From Candidatus Sumerlaeota bacterium (GTDB lineage: Bacteria; Sumerlaeota; Sumerlaeia; MWCT01): a stretch of 8,836 nt of DNA. The notes under the pieces were generated by a model. It saw only the letters and a program-made list of their open reading frames with translations. It did no database searches and had not been told where the DNA came from. Within the stretch, counting starts at the first letter, position 1; each line of letters opens with the position of its first letter. The stretch is from NCBI GenBank assembly GCA_026398545.1, contig JAPLSR010000265.1, positions 1 through 8,836 on the forward strand. The letters are read 5' to 3'. The position numbers and the translations under genes were made by a program. Positions 1-4,954 of this stretch are shown here, in pieces.

Positions 1-1
1 A

Positions 2-145
2 CTCGTCACGCTCCTGCAGACCGGTTATGAGCAGGGGATGGTCACCATGGACAAGGCGCTCAAGAACCTCTACCAGCAGGGACTCATCTCCTATGACGAT
101 GCCATCATAAGGTGCAAATATCCCGAATCCTTTGATTCCGTTTAA
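2..145 (+). CDS. pilT: Type IV pilus twitching ATPase, PilT family (C-terminal end only)
   Basis: Only the last 47 codons are inside the window; the reading frame is open from base 2 to the TAA at 143-145. The end carries the C-terminal signature of PilT/PilU retraction ATPases: a TG...QGMVTMD segment, then a leucine-rich helix (KALKNLYQQG), then LISYDDAI and a PESF tail. In this family the protein is a cytoplasmic hexameric ATPase that disassembles the pilus for twitching motility. The catalytic Walker motifs lie upstream and cannot be checked, so PilT, PilU and a related PilB-like paralogue cannot be separated with certainty. A GspG-like pseudopilin lies about 3.3 kb downstream on the same strand, but the genes between show no pilus link. 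Confidence 0.8.
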   Translation, partial: LVTLLQTGYEQGMVTMDKALKNLYQQGLISYDDAIIRCKYPESFDSV

Positions 146-192
146 AATCTATCAAAAATACAAGATTCATGGTTTTTATTTTCTCAGGGGCT

Positions 193-198
193 TATAAT
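193..198 (+). promoter_or_regulatory. Possible -10 box for the PhnP-like gene
   Basis: A perfect TATAAT lies 10 bases before the ATG at 209. No convincing -35 box stands at the right distance; the best-placed hexamer, near 170, is a poor match. If it is used, transcription would begin at or within a few bases of the start codon, giving an almost leaderless mRNA. The only purine-rich stretch (AGGGG at 186-190) is 18 bases from the ATG, too far for a normal ribosome binding site. Readthrough from the pilus ATPase gene, whose stop is 63 bases upstream, is an equally good explanation for expression. Confidence 0.3.
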
Positions 199-208
199 TT
201 CTTTCATT

Positions 209-973
209 ATGAAAGTTACCATCCTCGGCTCTGGCACATCTACGGGCATTCCGGTCATCGGGTGCAAATGCGATGTCTGCAAGTCCACCGACCCCAGAAA
301 CAAACGCCTGCGCACCTCCGCCTGTCTCCAGACTGAGCGCGCCAGTATCCTGATTGACTGCTCAACTGATTTCCGCCAGCAGGCGCTGACACATGAAATC
401 ACCCGCGTTGACGCAATTTTCATCACACATACTCACTCAGACCATGTCGCCGGACTTGACGACCTGCGCATTTATAATTATCTGCATGGCGGGGCGATAA
501 AAATCCTCGGCGCGCCGCACATCCTTGAGGAGATAAGACGGCGGTTCGACTACTGCTTCAATCCCGCCCAGATTGGCGGCGGCGTGCCGGAACTTGACCT
601 CATCCCGATTGAAGAGCCGTTTGATTTTATGGGACTCCATATGACGCCGCTCCACGTCATGCACGGCGAAATCCCCATCCTCGGTTTCCGCTTTGACAAT
701 TTCACCTACGTGACGGATGCAAGTTTCATCCCGCCGGAGACACTTGAGAAGATGAAGGGGACGCGGGTCTTGATTTTGAACGCACTGCGATATATGCCCC
801 ATTCCACACATTATTCCCTCTCCGAGGCGCTGAAAATCTCGCAGGGGGTCGGCGCAGAGCGCACCTATTTCACCCACATAGCCCACCAGATGGAGCACGA
901 GGCAGCCGACCGCACCCTGCCCCCCAACGCCCGCCTCGCCTACGATGGGCTCACCATAGAATTGAGTGATTGA
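209..973 (+). CDS. PhnP-like MBL-fold metal-dependent phosphodiesterase
   Basis: A 254-residue cytoplasmic protein, full length for the PhnP-like branch of the metallo-beta-lactamase fold (E. coli PhnP has a similar size). The N-terminus has GSGTSTGIPVIGC followed by CxCxxC (C19, C21, C24), the structural zinc site of this group. The metal-site motif HTHSDH is at 74-79. Further likely ligands are H152 (VMHGE), the bridging D170 (YVTDAS) and H223 with H226 (THIAH). PhnP hydrolyses phosphoribosyl 1,2-cyclic phosphate in phosphonate breakdown, but no phn genes are nearby, so the substrate here may be another cyclic phosphodiester and no gene symbol is given. The ATG at 209 is chosen because the conserved MKVTILGSG begins there, although it lacks a good ribosome binding site. 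The last codons (ELSD and stop) are made of the 8-bp repeat array that continues downstream. Confidence 0.88.
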   Translation: MKVTILGSGTSTGIPVIGCKCDVCKSTDPRNKRLRTSACLQTERASILIDCSTDFRQQALTHEITRVDAIFITHTHSDHVAGLDDLRIYNYLHGGAIKILGAPHILEEIRRRFDYCFNPAQIGGGVPELDLIPIEEPFDFMGLHMTPLHVMHGEIPILGFRFDNFTYVTDASFIPPETLEKMKGTRVLILNALRYMPHSTHYSLSEALKISQGVGAERTYFTHIAHQMEHEAADRTLPPNARLAYDGLTIELSD

Positions 974-1056
974 GCGATTGATTCATTGAGAGATTTGTGG
1001 AAGAACTCAAAAAAATGATTCAATGACCCGATGATTCAATGACTCAATTACTCAAT
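961..1056 (+). repeat. 8-bp-period hairpin array, copy 1
   Basis: Imperfect tandem octamers in one register. The left half is TGAGTGAT, TGAGCGAT, TGATTCAT, TGAGAGAT (963-994). After an A-rich break the right half is TGATTCAA, TGACCCGA, TGATTCAA, TGACTCAA, TTACTCAA (1016-1055). The halves are inversely complementary: 961-986 pairs with 1031-1056 at 22 of 26 positions. The array begins inside the PhnP-like gene and provides its stop codon. No T-run follows, so it is a weaker terminator candidate than copy 2. The same octamers, including the exact run TGACCCGATGATTCAATGA, recur in copy 2 about 3 kb away. Confidence 0.75.
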
Positions 1057-1230
1057 GGACTCTCTAAGGTGCGCCCCAAAGAATTGAATTACGCTTGACG
1101 CATTACCCGATTGCCCGATATTGGGGATTGAAAAATATAAGAGCGTTTATCTGTCATCACAAACGTTCAAAACAGTATAAAATCATATCCCGAGCGCTCA
1201 AACAATGGAATTAAGACAACTGAAATTTGA

Positions 1231-1258
1231 ACAAATTATGGGGATTGAACCCATTTGT
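1231..1258. other. Inverted repeat with a T-loop-like apex
   Basis: ATGGG (1238-1242) pairs with CCCAT (1250-1254) around a 7-base loop, and ACAA (1231-1234) pairs with TTGT (1255-1258) past a 3-base bulge. Read on the minus strand the loop is TTCAATC on a GGG/CCC stem, which matches the tRNA T-arm pattern. The remaining tRNA parts (acceptor, D arm, anticodon arm) are not there, so it is not a tRNA gene. It may be part of the same transcript as the element at 1285-1354. Confidence 0.35.
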
Positions 1259-1284
1259 CCAGATCATTAAGGGGATCACGCTGT

Positions 1285-1354
1285 CGGGACTGAAGTGCGG
1301 ATAATTGCATAAAATGCAAGCGGGGGATAGCGCAAGGAGATAAGTCTAGTCCCG
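1285..1354. ncRNA. Candidate structured RNA element
   Basis: A perfect 7-bp outer stem, CGGGACT (1285-1291) with AGTCCCG (1348-1354), encloses a nested TGCG (1296-1299) with CGCA (1331-1334), and inside that a perfect TTGCAT (1305-1310) with ATGCAA (1314-1319) hairpin with an AAA loop. Three nested helices in 70 bases of non-coding DNA suggest a folded RNA. It matches no riboswitch or housekeeping RNA that I recognise. The strand cannot be fixed: on + it has no gene downstream, and on minus it lies 49 bases past the TPR gene stop, where it could act in the 3' end of that mRNA. Confidence 0.3.
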
Positions 1355-1402
1355 AATACGGATCGTCTTAATGACTTGAGATCACAATATTATTTCAAAA
1401 AC

Positions 1403-3106
1403 TTATTTCCTGATACGGTCCTTGCTCCTGCCGGTGCCGCCACAATCGGGGCAGGTTGCCCGTTCGCGGGGGCTGCCATCCATGACAGGCGCGGTAGTGA
1501 AAAACCATCCATGACCCCTGCAGCGGGGGCATGCGCCTTCAGGGAGCGGGGCAGGAGGCCGGTCTGCGTGCATCGCCCCTATGCCCGCAATAAACAAAAT
1601 CAGTCCGGGAACGAACGTTGCCATAATTTGAATGATTATCGTAATATTTTTCACGATGCCGGCCATGAACATTCCTCCAATGAAGATCGCCAGATAAAAG
1701 AAGAGGAGATACATGCCATAGCCCCTTCTGGCCAAGGGATAACTGAGGAATGTTATTATGATAGCTCCCATAACAAAAAGACCTGACAAAATAAGCTTCA
1801 GCACGGACCAGGACGAAAGTAAAAAGGTGGAATAAAACCCCACGCCGGGGAAAATATCAAACTTGATAGAGAGCAAGACAAACCCAGGAAGAAAAAATAG
1901 AATCATGAGAACATAGAAGAGATAAAGAAAACGAAACTTGGGGTCTTTCCGCAAAAACCAGGCGGCGCAGGCAAACAAAATAAATCCCAGCATGAGAATA
2001 TAACCTACCCAGGAGCCCTGCAGATTGTCGATGAATTCCAGCTTTCGAAGATCCTTATCAAGCGAACCCTGTCCCGTGGATCTTACATCGTCAAGAAGGC
2101 GCGCCTCGCGATAAAAGGAAACCGCCTCTTTATATTCCCCCTGGTTGAATGCAATCATGGCAGCCAGTTTTTCAAGCTTCGCATCCCCCCTGGACTCGAC
2201 ATCGCTCCCCAGCCGGAGGATCTCCATAGCCTCATCAAGTCGCCCCATGCTGTAGAGCATCTTCCCCCAATGATAACACAAATCTTTCCAAGGCTTTTTC
2301 GGACCGAGGATTTGCTTGAGCTGTTTCAGTTCCTCGATACCTTTTTTATTCCTCAAGAGGAACCTTACAAAATTATCACAGGCATCTGGATACAGGGGAT
2401 TGATTTGAAAAATCCGGAGGAATTCCTTATAAGCATTATCATAGTCATTCAGGGATTCGTATGATTGGGCCATTGCCATGTGAGGTCCGGGGTACTCTGG
2501 GTAAAGCTGCACGGCGCTGCGCGCCGTGCTTATGGCAAAATCTGCGTAACCAGCATTAAAGGCGCAACGGATCATGGCGAGCATGGCTTCCTGGTCCTCG
2601 GGTTTTTGCTCAAGCGCTTTGGTATATTCCTTGCCCGCATTCACATAATCTTTTTTCTGTTCGAGAAGCATTCCCTTTACCAGGTGAAGCCTGTAGGTAT
2701 CAGGCGACGTCTGTTCCACCCGTTTGAGCAACCATGTTCCGTTTGTGACAGCATCCCTTGAATTAAGGATAATAAAAGCGGCGATGCACATGGCATCAGG
2801 GCTGTCGTGAAATTTCGAGGAAAGAATGGAGGCGCTGCGCGCCAGCCCATCGGTCTTGTTCTGGAGAAAAAGGGAGTAAAGATGCAAGGCATTGAGGAGA
2901 GGGTGTTCGGGATCCTTCTTCAGGAGGGCTGCAGCCTCTTTTTCCGCCTGGGCCGGATTCCCCATCAAGAGATGGCGCTCCACAATCTTATAGTCGTCCC
3001 GGGAAGGAGCCGGGATTTGATTTTCCTCCTCTTGGGCAAAGGCAGTGAATGACAGGAATACATTTAAACATAATAAAATAACCAAAACAGGAATTCTTTT
3101 GTGCAT
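1403..3106 (-). CDS. Exported TPR protein with five membrane helices and a DnaJ-like CxxCxGxG pair
   Basis: A 567-residue protein of unrecognised function. Residues 1-24 form a Sec signal peptide ending AFA before Q25. From about 38 to 340 it is helical with TPR-like repeats, clearest at 143-174, 175-207, 209-241, 277-306 and 311-340. Five hydrophobic helices follow at about 366-385, 393-414, 436-456, 464-484 and 488-511. The tail has two zinc-knuckle motifs, CPRCRGHG (526-533) and CPDCGGTG (552-559), like half of the DnaJ zinc domain. Topology inferred from this is TPR outside the cytoplasmic membrane and Cys tail in the cytoplasm. The ATG at 3106 follows GGAGGGG (complement of 3112-3118) by 5 bases. 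The gene stands alone, divergent from the pseudopilin. TPRs suggest a scaffold for an envelope complex, but no partner is identifiable. Confidence 0.85.
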   Translation of the reverse strand: MHKRIPVLVILLCLNVFLSFTAFAQEEENQIPAPSRDDYKIVERHLLMGNPAQAEKEAAALLKKDPEHPLLNALHLYSLFLQNKTDGLARSASILSSKFHDSPDAMCIAAFIILNSRDAVTNGTWLLKRVEQTSPDTYRLHLVKGMLLEQKKDYVNAGKEYTKALEQKPEDQEAMLAMIRCAFNAGYADFAISTARSAVQLYPEYPGPHMAMAQSYESLNDYDNAYKEFLRIFQINPLYPDACDNFVRFLLRNKKGIEELKQLKQILGPKKPWKDLCYHWGKMLYSMGRLDEAMEILRLGSDVESRGDAKLEKLAAMIAFNQGEYKEAVSFYREARLLDDVRSTGQGSLDKDLRKLEFIDNLQGSWVGYILMLGFILFACAAWFLRKDPKFRFLYLFYVLMILFFLPGFVLLSIKFDIFPGVGFYSTFLLSSWSVLKLILSGLFVMGAIIITFLSYPLARRGYGMYLLFFYLAIFIGGMFMAGIVKNITIIIQIMATFVPGLILFIAGIGAMHADRPPAPLPEGACPRCRGHGWFFTTAPVMDGSPRERATCPDCGGTGRSKDRIRK

Positions 3107-3130
3107 AATTTCCCCTCCAAATGAACCCGG

Positions 3131-3151
3131 TTATAGGGGTTATAGGGGTTA
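3131..3151 (-). repeat. Short tandem repeat giving two possible -10 boxes
   Basis: TTATAGGGG occurs twice in tandem (3131-3139 and 3140-3148) and is followed by TTA. On the minus strand this gives two TATAAC hexamers (complements of 3130-3135 and 3139-3144), each 5 of 6 to the -10 consensus, 24 and 33 bases before the TPR start codon. The nearer one has TAGAGA (complement of 3153-3158, 4 of 6 to the -35 consensus) at 17 bases. A change in copy number would move or remove one of them. Confidence 0.35.
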
Positions 3152-3383
3152 CTCTCTATGAAATTGAAGAAATTTGAGCGTTTGAGCCTTTAAATCTTTG
3201 CCTGATGAATGTTTTTGAATCTGGCTGATGTAATTATGTTCGTCAATGAATTTGACCCTATTTATCTGAGTTTGTTCTCTATGTAAATTCTGCTAATATG
3301 TCTAATGGGAAATACGGATTGGTCATCGATATATAAAGACCTATCCCGCTTTAAATCGCTCAATGAAGAAAATAAAATTGGGA

Positions 3384-3411
3384 TTGACTTGACTTTGTCA
3401 CCAATTATAGG
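3384..3411 (+). promoter_or_regulatory. Candidate sigma-70-type promoter of the pseudopilin gene
   Basis: TTGACT (3384-3389, 5 of 6) is followed after 16 bases by TATAGG (3406-3411, 4 of 6). A transcription start near 3418 would leave a leader of about 40 bases. Inside the spacer lies a small dyad, TGAC-TTT-GTCA (3390-3400), which could bind a regulator. No sigma-54 GG...GC pair was seen at the expected distance. Confidence 0.4.
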
Positions 3412-3444
3412 ACAGCGCCATGAACTTAAACGCTTATGAATACT

Positions 3445-3452
3445 GAAGGTGG
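3445..3452 (+). promoter_or_regulatory. Ribosome binding site that fixes the pilin start
   Basis: GAAGGTGG ends 4 bases before the ATG at 3457, whereas the in-frame upstream ATG at 3436 has no purine-rich site before it. The start at 3457 also gives the short basic leader MNKKG expected of a type IV prepilin. Confidence 0.65.
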
Positions 3453-3456
3453 AAAA

Positions 3457-4029
3457 ATGAACAAAAAGGGATTCACTCTGATAGAGTTGTTAATTGTAGT
3501 GGCAATTATTGCCATCCTTGCGGCAATTGCGATTCCCAACTTTCTTGAGGCGCAGACTCGCTCCAAAGTCTCCAGAGCACACGCCGATATGCGTAATCTC
3601 ACAACCGCACTTGAATCCTATCTCGTTGACCGTAACCATTATCCCTTGCCCTTTCCCTGGGGCGACAATTACGCCACCAACATTCCCAATGAACTCTCTA
3701 CGCCTGTTGCCTATATCACCAGTGCCACCAGTTTTTTTGACCCCTTTTCTCTGCGCTTTCGCGGGATGTATGGAGAACGCTATAATCGCTACGGCTACAT
3801 TACCTCTAACTATGGCACTCGACTGAACGGTTATAATATTCTTTTGCCTGCATACAAACAAGCCATTGGAATGTGGCGCTTAGATTGCTTCGGTCCGGAT
3901 GAACGTTGTGGACCTCCCGGGAGCCCATCAAATTGGCCCAACGAAGTTACCTACGATGCCACCAATGGCACAGTCAGTCGTGGCGATATCTATCGCAGTC
4001 AGCGCGACACCCAGGGGCTCCAAAAATGA
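3457..4029 (+). CDS. GspG-like type II secretion/type IV pseudopilin
   Basis: A 190-residue prepilin-like protein. It has a class III signal, MNKKG then FTLIELLIVV, with prepilin peptidase cleavage expected between G5 and F6 and the conserved glutamate at E10. A single N-terminal hydrophobic helix spans about 6-28. The region EAQTRSKVSRAHADMRNL (31-48), a TPVAYITS...DPF segment (82-97), C144...GPD...C151 and YDATNGTVSRGDI (166-178) fit the GspG-like pseudopilins that occur as scattered single genes in Planctomycetota-like phyla. C144 and C151 could form a disulfide. In this family the mature protein sits in the inner membrane and assembles into a pilus or pseudopilus. No pilus assembly genes adjoin it, so its machine is encoded elsewhere. 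An in-frame ATG at 3436 would add seven residues but lacks a ribosome binding site. Confidence 0.88.
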   Translation: MNKKGFTLIELLIVVAIIAILAAIAIPNFLEAQTRSKVSRAHADMRNLTTALESYLVDRNHYPLPFPWGDNYATNIPNELSTPVAYITSATSFFDPFSLRFRGMYGERYNRYGYITSNYGTRLNGYNILLPAYKQAIGMWRLDCFGPDERCGPPGSPSNWPNEVTYDATNGTVSRGDIYRSQRDTQGLQK

Positions 4030-4139
4030 ACCATTGAGAGATTGATTCATTGAGTGATTGAGTGATTGATTCAATGATTCAATGACCCGATGATTCAATG
4101 ATCCGATGATTCAATGAATCAATCTCTTAAAGGTTTTTT
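4022..4139. terminator. Bidirectional terminator formed by repeat array copy 2
   Basis: The convergent pilin (stop at 4027-4029) and SIS gene (stop at 4127-4129) are separated only by a long hairpin. The base of the stem is a perfect 17-bp pairing, 4037-4053 with 4111-4127, and it continues inward imperfectly, with a second run at 4065-4069 against 4095-4099. On + it is followed by TTTTTT (4134-4139), and on minus by TTTTT (complement of 4022-4026), as expected for a two-way intrinsic terminator. The stem is AT-rich, so efficiency is uncertain. Confidence 0.55.
4035..4122. repeat. 8-bp-period hairpin array, copy 2
   Basis: Eleven octamers in strict register, each starting with TGA: TGAGAGAT, TGATTCAT, TGAGTGAT, TGAGTGAT, TGATTCAA, TGATTCAA, TGACCCGA, TGATTCAA, TGATCCGA, TGATTCAA, TGAATCAA. 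As in copy 1, the left units are of TGAGnGAT type and the right units of TGAnTCAA or TGAnCCGA type, so the whole array is also an inverted repeat. It occupies nearly all of the gap between two convergent stop codons. Confidence 0.8.
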
Positions 4140-4894
4140 ATGCGGGGGGAGTATTTGGCGACGTATTTGGCGTTGAATTCATCGCCGCCGGCGACATTTG
4201 CGCTGCGCCAGATGGGTGGGTCAATTCCCCGCGCCAGAAGCTTCTTCACGGTCTCTATTTCTAATCGGTGAATGATATAAAAATCTACGATTCCGGAAAT
4301 CGGCCCCATTGGCGTATCCAGCCCCTCTATATTTATCACCGCATCACCTACCGGGTTATAATCATCAATGCATATATCTGCCAGGTCAAACAGGTTTTTC
4401 TTGCTGGGATGACGGATAAAATGGTCTAAGGGAAGTTCCTTCTGCCAGTAGCTGGAAGAGACCGCGATAATCTTAACTCCTCGCTCCTTACTTTCCAGCG
4501 CGGCATCAATCGTCGCGGGATTCACACCGATATTATGAAAGATTATGAGCACATCGTCTTTTTTCAAATCATAGTAGCGAATAACCCCACGAGCATAATT
4601 AACCGTTCGTTCAATCTCTAAGTATTTAAGTGATTGATTGAAGGGAGAAATGGCGATGTCCATAATGGGATTAATGCAAGCCAGACCGCCGGCGCGAAAG
4701 AACATCTCGCAAACACAGAGGCAGGTATGTCCGCCGCCGCCATAGACGTGGATTAATTTATCCTGCGCGATGGCATCTGCCATAAGCCCCGCCGCCCTCT
4801 GGATGTTGCCAATCTGTTCTCTTTCCACCTTTTCCAGATTGGCGAGCACGACTTCTAAAAATTGCGTATCAGATTTTAAATCTTCAAATTTCAC
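4127..4894 (-). CDS. SIS-domain sugar-phosphate protein, UPF0309/COG4821 type
   Basis: A 255-residue cytoplasmic protein with a single sugar isomerase (SIS) domain. It follows the UPF0309/COG4821 pattern along its length: IHVYGGGG (48-55), FRAGGLACINPIMD (66-79), ALESKERGVKIIAVSS, RHPSKKNLFDLADICID, NPVGDA, IEGLDTPMGP and PPIWRSANVAGGDEFN near the end. Members bind phosphorylated sugars; no reaction is settled. The phosphate loops are altered: the usual GxGHS reads GGGGHT (52-57), and the usual SNSGxN reads HNIGVN (120-125), replacing two phosphate-binding serines. The start is a GTG, supported by a perfect AAAGGAGG 6 bases upstream. It is the last gene of the apparent GH20-AmrS-SIS operon, 60 bases after AmrS. 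A role in N-acetylhexosamine use is inferred from that context only. Confidence 0.82.
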   Translation of the reverse strand: MKFEDLKSDTQFLEVVLANLEKVEREQIGNIQRAAGLMADAIAQDKLIHVYGGGGHTCLCVCEMFFRAGGLACINPIMDIAISPFNQSLKYLEIERTVNYARGVIRYYDLKKDDVLIIFHNIGVNPATIDAALESKERGVKIIAVSSSYWQKELPLDHFIRHPSKKNLFDLADICIDDYNPVGDAVINIEGLDTPMGPISGIVDFYIIHRLEIETVKKLLARGIDPPIWRSANVAGGDEFNAKYVAKYSPRIKNL

Positions 4895-4900
4895 AGTCAG

Positions 4901-4908
4901 CCTCCTTT
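4901..4908 (-). promoter_or_regulatory. Strong ribosome binding site supporting a GTG start
   Basis: On the minus strand AAAGGAGG lies 6 bases before the GTG at 4894-4892. It is the strongest match to the 16S rRNA tail among the genes here and decides the start of the SIS protein, which would otherwise look truncated at its first conserved helix. Confidence 0.7.
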
Positions 4909-4954
4909 AAGGAAATTTGGGAGATATCCGGTGGGTTTGCTCTCTCAATCTTTA

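Larger units (their letters stand above)
1057..1402. other. Intergenic stretch without a protein gene
   Basis: No credible coding frame on either strand. It holds two inverted-repeat elements (1231-1258 and 1285-1354, listed separately), an isolated TATAAA at 1176-1181 that could be a -10 box for + strand transcription toward them, and a TTGACG at 1095-1100 followed at 16 bases by GATATT. It lies between the 3' ends of two convergent genes, so a conventional mRNA promoter is not expected there. No clear T-run terminator was seen for the minus-strand TPR gene. Confidence 0.5.
3107..3456. other. Divergent promoter region between the TPR and pseudopilin genes
   Basis: AT-rich, with no coding frame I would support. 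It must carry the starts of both divergent transcripts. On the TPR side there is a short 9-bp tandem repeat (3131-3151) and a good ribosome binding site. On the pilin side there is a -35/-10 pair at 3384-3411 and a ribosome binding site at 3445-3452. The part between about 3160 and 3380 shows no clear structure; a TATATA at 3330-3335 has no matching -35. Confidence 0.6.

Noticed and set aside
961..1056. CRISPR array or insertion-sequence ends as an explanation for the TGANNNNN arrays
   Set aside because: Units are 8 bases with no spacers, and there is no transposase or target-site duplication nearby.
1095..1122. Possible promoter TTGACG-16-GATATT
   Set aside because: The -10 match is weak and no gene or clear transcript follows on +; kept only as a remark in the intergenic description.
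1122..1249. Direct repeat TGGGGATTGAA at 1122-1132 and 1239-1249
   Set aside because: An 11-base match within a window of this size is expected several times by chance.
1231..1258. Minus-strand tRNA suggested by a T-arm-like hairpin
   Set aside because: No acceptor stem, D arm or anticodon arm can be formed at the right distances; the flanking bases simply extend the same hairpin.
1376..1786. Open frame on + of 136 codons
   Set aside because: It lies on the opposite strand of the TPR protein's membrane and zinc-tail region, which is clearly coding; the translated product has no recognisable features.
3420..3446. Eight-codon open frame (ATG at 3420) before the pseudopilin
   Set aside because: No ribosome binding site, overlaps the likely transcription start, and no attenuator-like structure accompanies it.
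4628..4642. AGTGATTGATTGAA inside the SIS gene, similar to the 8-bp repeat units
   Set aside because: It fits normal coding sequence (FNQSL), is only about one and a half units long, and shows no 8-base register.
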